From an uncultured Serinicoccus sp. (GTDB lineage: Bacteria; Actinomycetota; Actinomycetes; Actinomycetales; Dermatophilaceae): a stretch of 64,000 nt of DNA. The notes under the pieces are model-generated. The model made no database searches and was not told the origin of the DNA. It worked only from the letters and a program-made list of their open reading frames with translations. This document shows positions 26,569 to 34,881 of this stretch, in pieces (positions within the stretch are counted from its first letter, which is position 1; each line of letters opens with the position of its first letter). Where the stretch lies: NCBI RefSeq assembly GCF_947487915.1, contig NZ_CANKYH010000012.1, positions 1-64,000 of the forward strand. Reading direction: 5' to 3'. The translations under genes and the position numbers were made by a program.

Positions 26569-27273
26569 TCAGTCCACGGAGTCGGCGTCGGCGCCGTCGG
26601 GGTCGTTCTGGAAGCGGAAGCCCACGCCGCGGACCGTGACGATGTGCCGCGGGTCGTGGGCGTCGTCACCGATCTTGCGGCGCAGCACGGAGACGTGCAT
26701 GTCGAGGGTCTTGGTCGACCCGAACCAGGTGTCCCACACCTCGCGCATGAGCACCTCGCGCGACACCACCCGGCCCTCCTCGCGCATGAGGACCCGCAGC
26801 AGGTCGAACTCCTTGGTGGTGAGGCGGACCTCGCGGTCGTGGAGGAAGACCCGGCGGGCCTCGATGTCCATCCGCAGCGCCGTGCCCCCGGGCGTCTGGC
26901 TCGAGGTGGGCCCCCGGCGCAGGAGCGCCCGCACCCGGGCGAGGAGCTCCCCGAGGCGGAACGGCTTGGTGACGTAGTCGTCGGCGCCGGCGTCCAGGCC
27001 GACGACGGTGTCCACCTCCTCGCTGCGGGCGGTGAGCATGAGGACCGGCATCCGCACCCCGGAGTCGCGCAGGGAACGACATACCTCGACCCCGTCGAGC
27101 TGCGGCAGCCCGAGGTCGAGCACGAGGAGGTCGTGCGCGACGTCCCCGGTCGCCTCGGCCAGCGCCGAGCGGCCGTTGGCAGCGACCGTCACCTCATAGC
27201 CCTCGCGCCGCAGCGCTCGGGCGAGTGGCTCCGAGATCGTCGGGTCGTCCTCGGCGAGCAGCACCCTGGTCAC
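26569..27273 (-). CDS. OmpR/PhoB-type response regulator
   Basis: 234 residues. The receiver domain has the acidic pair D9-D10, phosphoacceptor D53 (LLVLDLGLPQLDG), MLTARS and KPF. The C-terminal winged-helix DNA-binding domain has LTTKEFDLLRVLMREEG and VLRRKIGDD...VRGVGFRF. It pairs with the histidine kinase 5 nt downstream. Start at GTG 27273 has GGAGGGAG at good spacing; an upstream open frame lacks one. A possible -10 TACTGT sits at 27305-27300. Confidence 0.92.
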   Translation of the reverse strand: MTRVLLAEDDPTISEPLARALRREGYEVTVAANGRSALAEATGDVAHDLLVLDLGLPQLDGVEVCRSLRDSGVRMPVLMLTARSEEVDTVVGLDAGADDYVTKPFRLGELLARVRALLRRGPTSSQTPGGTALRMDIEARRVFLHDREVRLTTKEFDLLRVLMREEGRVVSREVLMREVWDTWFGSTKTLDMHVSVLRRKIGDDAHDPRHIVTVRGVGFRFQNDPDGADADSVD

Positions 27274-27316
27274 GTCGTCTCCCTCCGCGTGGCTGCCTGA
27301 CAGTATGCGCGTTCGG

Positions 27317-28135
27317 TCACCGTCCGGGCCACTGCGGCCTGCGCTTCTCGGCGAAGGCGGCCACGCCCTCGGCCCGGTCGCGGCTGAAGGCGGTGGCCCG
27401 CCAGGCACCGTCCTCGATCTCCAGGCCGGCGGCCAGGTCGGTCCCCATCCCCATCCGCATGGCCCGCTTGGCGTTGCGCACCGCGACCGGGGAGTTGGCC
27501 GCGATGGTCGCCGCCAGCTCCAGGGCCCGGCCCCGCGCGGACCCGGCCTCGGCCAGCTCGTCGACGACCCCCAGGTCGTGAGCCTCCTGGGCGCCCAGCC
27601 GGCGCCCGGTGAAGATCATCGAGGCCGCGCGCGACCACCCCACCCGACGGGTGAGCAGCTGCGTGCCACCGCCGCCGGGGATGACGCCCACCCCGACCTC
27701 CGGCAGCGCCAGGGTCGCCCCCGTCCCGGCGACGAGGAGGTCGCAGGAGAGCGCGAGCTCCAGCCCGCCGCCCAGCGCGTAGCCCTCCACCGCGGCCACG
27801 GCCGGCACCGGCAGGTCGAGGACGCCGCGGTAGGCGAGCTTGGACACGAGGCGGTGGTCCATCATCTGCGCGTCGGTGAAGCCGTTGCGCTCCTTGAGGT
27901 CGGCGCCCACGCAGAAGGCCCGGTCGTGGGCGCTGGTGAGCACCACGGCTCGCACGGTCGGGTCGGCGGCGAGGGCGGCAGTCGTCGCGGTGATCTCCTG
28001 GGCGAACGCCGTGGAGATGGCGTTCATGGCCTCCGGGCGGTCCAGCGTCAGCTCGACCACCGACCCGGGCTCTCCTCCCCCCTCCTCGCCCGCGGACGGG
28101 TGTCTGGTCACCTGCAGCATCGTCGGTGCGTCCAT
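27317..28135 (-). CDS. Enoyl-CoA hydratase/isomerase family protein
   Basis: 272-residue crotonase-fold protein: LTLDRPEAMNAIS, the oxyanion-hole segments AFCVGADLKERN and AVEGYALGGGLELALSCDLLVA, and LPEVGVGVIPGGGGTQLL. The glutamate in PEVGVGV matches one of the two hydratase catalytic positions. It could act in fatty acid or phenylacetate breakdown, but the substrate is not fixed by sequence. The ATG is 6 nt after TAGCCT, whose TAG is the birA stop. Confidence 0.87.
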   Translation of the reverse strand: MDAPTMLQVTRHPSAGEEGGGEPGSVVELTLDRPEAMNAISTAFAQEITATTAALAADPTVRAVVLTSAHDRAFCVGADLKERNGFTDAQMMDHRLVSKLAYRGVLDLPVPAVAAVEGYALGGGLELALSCDLLVAGTGATLALPEVGVGVIPGGGGTQLLTRRVGWSRAASMIFTGRRLGAQEAHDLGVVDELAEAGSARGRALELAATIAANSPVAVRNAKRAMRMGMGTDLAAGLEIEDGAWRATAFSRDRAEGVAAFAEKRRPQWPGR

Positions 28136-28141
28136 GCGGTG

Positions 28142-28147
28142 AGGCTA
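28142..28147 (-). promoter_or_regulatory. -10 element of crotonase gene, overlapping the birA stop
   Basis: TAGCCT on the minus strand; bases 28147-28145 are also the TAG stop of birA. Six nt separate it from the ATG at 28135. Confidence 0.5.
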
Positions 28148-28897
28148 CTGGTCGCGCAGGTGCTCGACGTCCCCGGCGTGGTGCACCCCGACCGCGCCGT
28201 CCCGCTCGCGCACCAGCAGCGCCCCACCCTCGTCCAGCCCGACCGCCTCCCCACGCACCGTGGCCCCGTCCGGCCGGTGCACGACGACGGCACGCCCGAG
28301 GGTCGCGCACCGGGCGAGGTATGCCGTGCGCACGGGCCCCGTCTCGCCGCGGGCGAGGGGCGTGTGCAGGTCGCGCAGCCGGCGCAGGTAGTCCTGGAGG
28401 AAGTCCTCCCGCGCACCCTCCGGGAGCGGGGCCCCACCCCGGGCCAGGCGCCACGAGGTGGCCGTCGGCACCGGCAGCTGGTCAGGGTCGTGGTCGACGT
28501 TGACGCCGACGCCCACGACGAGCGCCCCGGTGTCCGCCACCTGCACCAGCACCCCGCAGAGCTTGCCCGGGGCCGGCCCGTCCTCGAGGAGCACGTCGTT
28601 GGGCCACTTGAGCACGGCGCGCACCGGCCAGCGGCCGGCCTCCAGCGCGTCCACCACCGCCACGCCGGTCGCCAGCGGCAGCCAGCCCACCACCGGTGCC
28701 GGGACGGGCGGCAGGACGGCGCTGACCGCCAGGCACGTCCCGGGCGGCGAGGACCAGGCGCGGCCGCGACGGCCCTGCCCCGCGCTCTGGTGGTCGGCGA
28801 CGACCACGCGACCGGGGCGTGGGTCGGCGAGGGCGTCGACGTTGGTCGAGCCGAGGCTCTCGTGGTGCTCCGGCGTGGCCCAGCACAGTCGGGTCAT
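28145..28897 (-). CDS. birA: Biotin-[acetyl-CoA-carboxylase] ligase
   Basis: 250 residues of the BPL catalytic family without the N-terminal DNA-binding domain of E. coli BirA. Motifs: ESLGSTNVDAL, the biotinoyl-AMP loop GQGRRGRAWSS, LKWPNDVLLEDG, KLCGVLVQ and VVGVGVNVDHD. It attaches biotin to the biotin-carrier subunit of acyl-CoA carboxylases. Its start is 22 bp from the divergent accD, the carboxyltransferase subunit of such an enzyme. With no DNA-binding domain, it is unlikely to regulate itself in the E. coli way. Confidence 0.93.
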   Translation of the reverse strand: MTRLCWATPEHHESLGSTNVDALADPRPGRVVVADHQSAGQGRRGRAWSSPPGTCLAVSAVLPPVPAPVVGWLPLATGVAVVDALEAGRWPVRAVLKWPNDVLLEDGPAPGKLCGVLVQVADTGALVVGVGVNVDHDPDQLPVPTATSWRLARGGAPLPEGAREDFLQDYLRRLRDLHTPLARGETGPVRTAYLARCATLGRAVVVHRPDGATVRGEAVGLDEGGALLVRERDGAVGVHHAGDVEHLRDQ

Positions 28898-28903
28898 GGT
28901 CCA

Positions 28904-28913
28904 AGGCTAAGTT
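28904..28913. promoter_or_regulatory. Overlapping divergent -10 elements of birA and accD
   Basis: On the minus strand TAGCCT (28909-28904) is 6 nt before the birA ATG. On the plus strand TAAGTT (28908-28913) is 6 nt before the accD ATG. The two hexamers share bases 28908-28909, so the -35 regions must lie in the coding sequence of the opposite gene. Confidence 0.55.
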
Positions 28914-28919
28914 GGGGGC

Positions 28920-30539
28920 ATGACCGACCAGCTCAGCGCCGACAGCCAGGACGCCGAGGGACCGGACCTGCGCACGACCGCCGGGCGGCTCGAGGACTAC
29001 CGCGCACGGGTGGACCACGCCGTCCACGCCGGGTCCGAGAAGGCCGTCGAGAAGCAGCACGCCAAGGGCAAGCTCACCGCCCGGGAGCGCATCGAGGCGC
29101 TGCTGGACGAGGGCAGCTTCACCGAGCTCGACGCGCTGGCGCGGCACCGCTCGACCGCCTTCGGGCAGGAGCGCAACCGTCCCTACGGCGATGGCGTGGT
29201 CACCGGTTACGGCACCGTCGACGGTCGACCGGTCGCCGTGTTCGCCCAGGACTTCACCGTCTTCGGCGGCTCCCTCGGCGAGGTCTACGGCGAGAAGATC
29301 GTCAAGGTCATGGACCTCGCGATGAAGATCGGCTGCCCGGTCGTCGGCATCAACGACTCCGGCGGCGCGCGGATCCAGGAGGGCGTGGTCGCCCTGGGTC
29401 TCTACGCCGAAATCTTCAAGCGCAACGTGCACGCCTCCGGGGTCATCCCGCAGATCTCCCTGGTCATGGGACCCTGCGCCGGCGGGGCCGTCTACTCCCC
29501 CGCCATCACCGACTTCGTCGTCATGGTGGACCAGACCTCGCACATGTTCATCACCGGCCCGGACGTCATCAAGACCGTCACCGGCGAGGACGTCACCTTC
29601 GAGGAGCTGGGCGGGGCGCGCACCCACAACTCCACCAGCGGCGTGGCCCACTACCTGGCCAGCGACGAGGACGACGCCTTCGGCTACGTCAAGGAGCTGG
29701 TGGGCTACCTGCCGCAGAACAACCTCGAGGACCCCCCGGTCTACGACGAGGAGCCCGACGAGGAGGTCGGTGAGGCCGACGCCGAGCTCGACGTGCTCAT
29801 CCCCGACTCCCCCGGCGTGCCCTACGACATCACCGAGGCCGTCCGCGCCGTCCTGGACGACGGCGACTTCCTCCAGGTGCAGGAGCTGTTCGCGCCCAAC
29901 ATCGTCGTGGGGTTCGGACGGGTCGAGGGCCGCTCGGTCGGCGTCGTCGCCAACCAGCCGATGCAGCTGGCCGGCACCCTGGACATCGACGCCTCGGAGA
30001 AGGCCGCCCGCTTCGTGCGCACCTGCGACGCCTTCAACATCCCCATCCTCACCTTCGTCGACGTGCCCGGGTTCCTGCCGGGCACCGACCAGGAGTTCGG
30101 GGGCATCATCCGCCGCGGCGCCAAGCTGCTCTACGCCTACGCCGAGGCGACCGTCCCGCTGGTCACGGTCATCACCCGCAAGGCCTACGGCGGCGCCTAC
30201 GACGTCATGGGGTCCAAGCACCTCGGCGCCGACATCAACCTGGCCTGGCCCACCGCCCAGATCGCCGTCATGGGCGCCCAGGGCGCCGCCAACATCCTCT
30301 ACCGTCGCGAGCTCGCCCAGGTGCAGTCCGAGGGCGGTGACGTGGAGGCCGAGCGGGCCCGCCGCATACGGGAGTACGAGGACACCCTGGCCAACCCCTA
30401 CGTCGCGGCCGAGCGCGGCTACGTCGATGCGGTCATCGAGCCGTCGCACACCCGCCTCGAGGTGTCCCGCGCCCTGCGCCACCTGCGCACCAAGCGGTCC
30501 AACCGGGCACCGCGCAAGCACGGGAACATCCCGCTGTGA
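28920..30539 (+). CDS. accD: Acyl-CoA carboxylase, carboxyltransferase beta subunit (AccD5/PccB type)
   Basis: 539 residues with the two carboxyltransferase halves. The first half carries [40 protein letters not shown] and [12 protein letters not shown] (acyl-CoA oxyanion site). The second carries [52 protein letters not shown] and [21 protein letters not shown]. It transfers carboxyl from biotin to propionyl- or acetyl-CoA, making precursors for branched or complex lipids. It is followed by the epsilon subunit with GTGA overlap. The biotinylated alpha subunit is not in the window. Confidence 0.94.
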   Translation: MTDQLSADSQDAEGPDLRTTAGRLEDYRARVDHAVHAGSEKAVEKQHAKGKLTARERIEALLDEGSFTELDALARHRSTAFGQERNRPYGDGVVTGYGTVDGRPVAVFAQDFTVFGGSLGEVYGEKIVKVMDLAMKIGCPVVGINDSGGARIQEGVVALGLYAEIFKRNVHASGVIPQISLVMGPCAGGAVYSPAITDFVVMVDQTSHMFITGPDVIKTVTGEDVTFEELGGARTHNSTSGVAHYLASDEDDAFGYVKELVGYLPQNNLEDPPVYDEEPDEEVGEADAELDVLIPDSPGVPYDITEAVRAVLDDGDFLQVQELFAPNIVVGFGRVEGRSVGVVANQPMQLAGTLDIDASEKAARFVRTCDAFNIPILTFVDVPGFLPGTDQEFGGIIRRGAKLLYAYAEATVPLVTVITRKAYGGAYDVMGSKHLGADINLAWPTAQIAVMGAQGAANILYRRELAQVQSEGGDVEAERARRIREYEDTLANPYVAAERGYVDAVIEPSHTRLEVSRALRHLRTKRSNRAPRKHGNIPL

Positions 30540-30787
30540 GCGACACGCCGGGAACCCCGGAGGCGCAGCAGCCCGCGCTGGTGCGCGTGGTGCGCGGTGC
30601 CCCCACGCCGGCCCAGCTCGCCGCGCTCACCGTGGTCCTGAGCGCCGCCGCCGGAGGCAGCAGCAACGACACGACGCCGGACCGCCCCGGTGCCCCCCGC
30701 ACCCTGTGGACGGCGCGCGCGAGGTTCGCCCGGCCCCGCCCCTCGGTCGGGCCGGACGGGTGGCGCGCCTCGGCCCTGCCCCGCTAG
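30536..30787 (+). CDS. accE: Acyl-CoA carboxylase epsilon subunit
   Basis: 83 residues matching the small actinobacterial AccE/PccE subunit: [23 protein letters not shown] at residues 14-36, followed by a disordered spacer and a Trp/Arg-rich end. It binds the beta subunit and raises activity of the complex. The GTG overlaps the accD stop (30536-30539). Its TAG stop shares CTAG with the TAG stop of the convergent MOSC gene. Confidence 0.88.
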   Translation: MSDTPGTPEAQQPALVRVVRGAPTPAQLAALTVVLSAAAGGSSNDTTPDRPGAPRTLWTARARFARPRPSVGPDGWRASALPR

Positions 30788-31449
30788 CCGGACGCCCGGG
30801 ACTCCACCCGCCGGGCGAGGGCGTCGTGGTACCTCGCCGGCAGGACTCCCGCGGCGACCACCTGCCGGGCCGCGAGGAGGTCCCCCATCGCCGCGGCGAA
30901 GGCGGTGCGCATGCTCACCCCGTGCTCCGGAGGGGCACCGAGCCGGAGGGGGTCCCCGGGCGAGATCCGCCCCGGGGCGAGCACCCGGAGGTAGGCCCCG
31001 CACGCGCCGCGCTCGGTGAACCGACGGACCCAGCCCTGCTCACCCAGGTGCCGCGCGAAGGTGGCGCACGGCTGCCGCGGCAGCGACACCTGGAGCGTCG
31101 CCGAGCCCACGTGCAGGTGCTGTCCGAGCTCCAGGCCGTCCAGGTCGATCCCCGACGTGGTGAGGTTCTCGCCGAAGGTGCCGTCCCGCAGCTCCCGTCC
31201 GAGCTCGCCCTCCCACCAGTCGAGCTCCTCGCGCGCCACGGCATACACGGCCTTGTCGTCGCCGCCGTGGTGCCGGGCGTCGCCGACGTGGTCCCCCACG
31301 GCCCCGGACCCGTCCCCGAACCGGGGACCGGGCGCCAGGACGTCGATCCCGCCCACCGGGTGCTTGTCGATGCCGGTGGTGCGCGGCGTGCCGGGGTCGG
31401 GCTTGGGCCGGGCGAGGTTGGTGGAGCGGACGCGGGCCGCCGCGGTCAT
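30784..31449 (-). CDS. MOSC-domain protein
   Basis: 221 residues resembling YiiM-type MOSC proteins: GIDKHPVGG, VGDHVGDARHHGGDDKAVYAVAREELDWW, FGENLTTSGIDL, LPRQPCATFARHLG with the conserved cysteine, and RGACGAYLRVL. YiiM-type enzymes use molybdenum cofactor for N-hydroxylated substrates. It may detoxify such compounds, but the substrate is not visible. The ATG overlaps the GltS stop (ATGA at 31446-31449), so the two are probably in one transcript. Confidence 0.87.
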   Translation of the reverse strand: MTAAARVRSTNLARPKPDPGTPRTTGIDKHPVGGIDVLAPGPRFGDGSGAVGDHVGDARHHGGDDKAVYAVAREELDWWEGELGRELRDGTFGENLTTSGIDLDGLELGQHLHVGSATLQVSLPRQPCATFARHLGEQGWVRRFTERGACGAYLRVLAPGRISPGDPLRLGAPPEHGVSMRTAFAAAMGDLLAARQVVAAGVLPARYHDALARRVESRASG

Positions 31450-32915
31450 GTGGTGACGGCGTCCACGCCGTCGGCGCCCTTCTCCTGCAGCTCGCGTCGT
31501 TCGGCGTCGGCCCGGGGCCGGAAGTAGAACCACCCGGTCCCGAGGGCGACCAGGAACAGCACGAGCATCACCGAGAACAGCGGCCACGGCCCGGTGAGGG
31601 CGATGATGGGCACGGCGAGCGCCGTGACGAGCCCCCCGCCGAAGAACGGCTCGAAGACCAGCTGCTTGTAGCCGAACGCCTCGAAGGCCGGGCTCTCCGC
31701 GTCCGGGTCGGTGATCCGCATGAGGATCAGCCCGGTGGCGGTGACGCCCATGGACTGGCCGAAGTCGCCGATGCCCCGCTCGAACCAGTAGCGGCCGATG
31801 ATCCGCGGGGCGAACCACAGGAACAACCCGACGTTGAGCGCGATGCCGGCCACCGCCAGCAGCAGGAACGAGCCGATGTTGGAGCCGATCGCCTCCAGCG
31901 AGAGCGTGCCGATCGCGGCCACGATGAGGAAGTCGAGGGCCCAGCCCTGGATGCGGAGCATGATCTGGTGGTCGATGAGGTGGTCCACGCCGAGCGCCGC
32001 CGCCATGGCCTGGATGGCCACGCCGCCGAGCAGCGCCAGCGGGAAGAGGGGGACGAAGGCGAAGATCTCCAGCGGCGTGTCGCCGTTGATGAGCACGCTG
32101 GAGTAGGTCTGCGACTCCACCCACCGCAGCGCCTCGAGGAAGAGCCACCCGATGAGGATCGCCACCGCCACCAGCGCCATGTGCAGCGACAGCGGCTCGA
32201 CCGAGGAGGGGCGGCTGGTCATGGTGCCGGCCGGGTAGTACTCGTCCTTGCGGAACAGCCCCTTCTGCTCCTCGACCGAGGCCTGGACGTCGCCCTTGAG
32301 GATCTCGGTGCGCCCGGTCCGGACCCCCCAGTTGATGAGGGCGATGCCGATGACGACACCGGCGACGATGCCGACGGTGGCCAGACCGACCGCGAGGTCG
32401 GCACCCTCGCCGTAGCCGAGGTCCTCCAGGACGGGACGCATCCCCGCCGCGGTGCCGTGGCCACCCTCGAAGCCCATCTCGATGAGGGCCCCGACCATCG
32501 GCTCCGCGGCCAGCAGCGGCACCAGGATCAGCGCGGCGAGGAGCAGGCCGACGACGTACTGGCCGGACCCCATCGCGACGCCGAGGGCCAGCTGCGGGCC
32601 GACCAGCTTGCCGGCGCGCCGCGGGGTGGGTAGGTCCTGGCCGAGGAACATCGTGGCGAAGACCACGCTGATGAGCAGGCCCGGCAGGGCGGTCCACACG
32701 TCGAGCATCGGCTGGGTGAAGAGCCCGTTCTCGCCGACCGGACCACCGACCCGGCCCAGCACCTGCGGGCCGACGAGCAGGATGAGGAAGCCCCCGATGA
32801 TCGAGCTGGGCAGGAAGAGCTTCTGCACCCATCCCACCTTCACCCTCACCACCTTGCCGAGGAGCAGGAAGAGCCCCAGCACGATGAGCGCGAATCCGAT
32901 CTGGTCTGCGGACAT
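31446..32915 (-). CDS. gltS: Sodium/glutamate symporter family transporter
   Basis: 489 residues with about twelve hydrophobic segments and the ESS-family signature FEGGHGTAAGMRPVL near residue 150; a second re-entrant segment lies at IGDFGQSMGVTATGLILMR. These motifs bind the substrate and Na+. A cytoplasmic loop (about 205-250) separates the two halves. The C-terminal tail is charged. Start at 32915 has GAGGGAGGG upstream. Substrate is probably glutamate but may differ. Confidence 0.88.
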   Translation of the reverse strand: MSADQIGFALIVLGLFLLLGKVVRVKVGWVQKLFLPSSIIGGFLILLVGPQVLGRVGGPVGENGLFTQPMLDVWTALPGLLISVVFATMFLGQDLPTPRRAGKLVGPQLALGVAMGSGQYVVGLLLAALILVPLLAAEPMVGALIEMGFEGGHGTAAGMRPVLEDLGYGEGADLAVGLATVGIVAGVVIGIALINWGVRTGRTEILKGDVQASVEEQKGLFRKDEYYPAGTMTSRPSSVEPLSLHMALVAVAILIGWLFLEALRWVESQTYSSVLINGDTPLEIFAFVPLFPLALLGGVAIQAMAAALGVDHLIDHQIMLRIQGWALDFLIVAAIGTLSLEAIGSNIGSFLLLAVAGIALNVGLFLWFAPRIIGRYWFERGIGDFGQSMGVTATGLILMRITDPDAESPAFEAFGYKQLVFEPFFGGGLVTALAVPIIALTGPWPLFSVMLVLFLVALGTGWFYFRPRADAERRELQEKGADGVDAVTT

Positions 32916-32990
32916 GGCCGCCCTCCCTCAGTCTGATGGTGCGGTCACCCTGGCACAGGTCGTCCGCCACCGCCAGCGACCGGCCGAGGG

Positions 32991-33800
32991 TCAGTCAGAA
33001 GAGTCCCTGCGGGTGGCGACCGCGAAGACCCGCCGGAAGGGCAGCACCACCCCCGCGTCGGTGCGGGGGTATGCCTCCCGCAGCGCCGCGCGGAGCTCGT
33101 CGGCGAAGTCCTGGCGCAGGTCCGGCGGCAGGGCCTGCAGCGTGGGGCGGGCCCCGGTGGCGCTGACCCACGTGAACACGGGGTCGGAGTCCTCGCCGGC
33201 GGGGTCGAGGACGTGCAGATAGGTGGTCTCCCAGGCATCCACCTCGCACCCCGCGGCGGACAGGACCCGCAGGTAGTCGGCCGGGTCGTGGGCGGCCGGG
33301 CCGGCGACCCCGGCGAGGTGCGCGGCATACCGCGGCTGCTCCGCGATCTCGCGACGCCGGGTGTGGCTGGGCTCCCCGAAGTTGCCGGGCACCGTCATCG
33401 CGAGGACCCCGCCGGGGCGCAGGCGGCCGACCAGGTCCGGCAGCAGGGCCAGGTGCCCGGGGACCCACTGCAGGGTGGCGGTGGTGACCAGCAGGTCGAC
33501 CTCCCCCGCGCCGCCGCCCCCGCGTGCCCAGTCGACGAGGTCGCCCACCTCCGCCCGGACCGTTCCACCCCCGGCCGACCCCTGGGCGGCGGCCACCATC
33601 TCGGGTGAGGAGTCCAGGCCGAGCACCTGGGCGCCCGGCCACCGGTCGGCCAGCCAGCGCAGGCCGTGCCCTGGACCGCACCCCAGGTCGACGACGCAGC
33701 GCGGCTCCAGCTCGGGCACCCGGGCCATGAGCTCGACGAACGGGCGGTCCCGCTCGGTGGCGTACCGCGCGTAGTGGTCAGGGTCCCAGCTAGCGTCCAT
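32991..33800 (-). CDS. tam: Trans-aconitate 2-methyltransferase-like SAM methyltransferase
   Basis: 269 residues: start SWDPDHYARYATERDRPFVELMARV and SAM-binding VVDLGCGPGHGLRWLADRWPGAQVLGLDSSPEMV, then LVTTATLQWVPGHLALLPDLVGRLRPGG, which matches the Tam family. Tam methylates trans-aconitate, a by-product that inhibits the TCA cycle. Its start overlaps the 3' end of the upstream membrane protein gene by 11 nt. Confidence 0.85.
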   Translation of the reverse strand: MDASWDPDHYARYATERDRPFVELMARVPELEPRCVVDLGCGPGHGLRWLADRWPGAQVLGLDSSPEMVAAAQGSAGGGTVRAEVGDLVDWARGGGGAGEVDLLVTTATLQWVPGHLALLPDLVGRLRPGGVLAMTVPGNFGEPSHTRRREIAEQPRYAAHLAGVAGPAAHDPADYLRVLSAAGCEVDAWETTYLHVLDPAGEDSDPVFTWVSATGARPTLQALPPDLRQDFADELRAALREAYPRTDAGVVLPFRRVFAVATRRDSSD

Positions 33801-34827
33801 GGTGCCCCTCCTCGCTGTGGCTGTCGCTGCGCTCCTGCGCCCGCAGCGCCCGGTAGACCGCCCGCACCCCGACCGCCCGCTCCAGCTCGTCGGTGACGAC
33901 CGAGAAGAACTGGTGCCGGTAGGTGTCGTCGGTGACTGCGCTCACGATGAAGTAGAGCCCGGAGAACGAGGCGAGGAACAAGGAGACCTTGACCAGCTCG
34001 ACCGAGACGCTGCCGAGGTAGGGCACGTGGCGGGTCTGATCCAGACCGGTCCAGTTCAGCTGGGTCTGCTGCTGCATGATGATCGACCCGAAGACGAGCA
34101 GGAAGACGAAGACGGCCCCGATGAGGGCCACGACCTGCACCAGCTGGATGAGCAGCAGGGCGATGATGAGGTTCCACCGCTCGAAGCCGGTGACGCGGGC
34201 GTAGGACGCCGTGTCCACCCCCGGGTCGGCGGCGAGCCGGGCCTGGGTGGCCTGCATGGGCGTGCCACGGCAGGCGCGCTCGAGGAAGGCCTCGTCGACG
34301 GCGTCGTCGGCCCGGTCGACCTCCTCCGGCAGCCGGATCAGCTGGAACACGACGCCGACGCCCAGCAGGAGCAGGACCACCAGCCAGTGCGTGGCGAACG
34401 GCAGGCTCGCGCTCATCTCCCACGCCTCGGCGTTGATGAAGAGGAAGGCCACGAAGAGCAGCAGCAGCGGCAGCGCCCGCATCGCGGTGCCGACCAGGAG
34501 CGGGACGCTCGTGACCGTGCGGCGCAGCGCGAAGGTGAGGATGGGGCGCGCGTGCAGGGCGGTCGAGGCATACCCGAGGACCGCCACGACGAGCAGCGTC
34601 AGCCACACCGCCGGCGCCGCGCTGACCTGCTGCGAGACCCACCCGAGGGTCCCGCCGAGCGCGGCGGTCACGACGACCACGAACAGGCCCACGGGCACCA
34701 GGTGGCGGGGGCGAAGGGCGGCCCGGGCCGCCGCCCGCTCGGCCGGCACGAAGTAGGACAGGCCGTGCGCGAGGAACCAGCGCTCGGTCTCGCGACGGGG
34801 GTCGGCGGGGCGGGGTCGGCGGGGCAC
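33790..34827 (-). CDS. Polytopic membrane protein of unknown function
   Basis: 345 residues with about seven hydrophobic segments, for example LVPVGLFVVVVTAALGGTLGW, VWLTLLVVAVLGYASTAL, ALPLLLLFVAFLFINAEAW, HWLVVLLLLGVGVVFQLI, LIIALLLIQLVQVVALIGAVFVFLL and VSLFLASFSGLYFIVSAV. A soluble loop of about 65 residues sits between the fourth and fifth. I do not recognise a family. The GTG at 34827 follows TACCCT by 6 nt. It is divergent from the DUF885 gene and overlaps tam. Confidence 0.72.
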   Translation of the reverse strand: MPRRPRPADPRRETERWFLAHGLSYFVPAERAAARAALRPRHLVPVGLFVVVVTAALGGTLGWVSQQVSAAPAVWLTLLVVAVLGYASTALHARPILTFALRRTVTSVPLLVGTAMRALPLLLLFVAFLFINAEAWEMSASLPFATHWLVVLLLLGVGVVFQLIRLPEEVDRADDAVDEAFLERACRGTPMQATQARLAADPGVDTASYARVTGFERWNLIIALLLIQLVQVVALIGAVFVFLLVFGSIIMQQQTQLNWTGLDQTRHVPYLGSVSVELVKVSLFLASFSGLYFIVSAVTDDTYRHQFFSVVTDELERAVGVRAVYRALRAQERSDSHSEEGHHGR

Positions 34828-34833
34828 GAGCAC

Positions 34834-34839
34834 AGGGTA
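34834..34839 (-). promoter_or_regulatory. -10 element of the membrane protein-tam unit
   Basis: TACCCT on the minus strand, with six nt (GTGCTC) to the GTG at 34827. An in-frame GTG at 34833 directly abuts the hexamer and is less likely. Confidence 0.45.
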
Positions 34840-34869
34840 TGCGCGGGGTGACCGCCCGCCGGTGCGCGG

Positions 34870-34875
34870 TAGGTT
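34870..34875 (+). promoter_or_regulatory. -10 element of the DUF885 gene
   Basis: TAGGTT with 6 nt (GCGGGG) to the GTG at 34882, in the 54-bp divergent gap. Confidence 0.5.
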
Positions 34876-34881
34876 GCGGGG

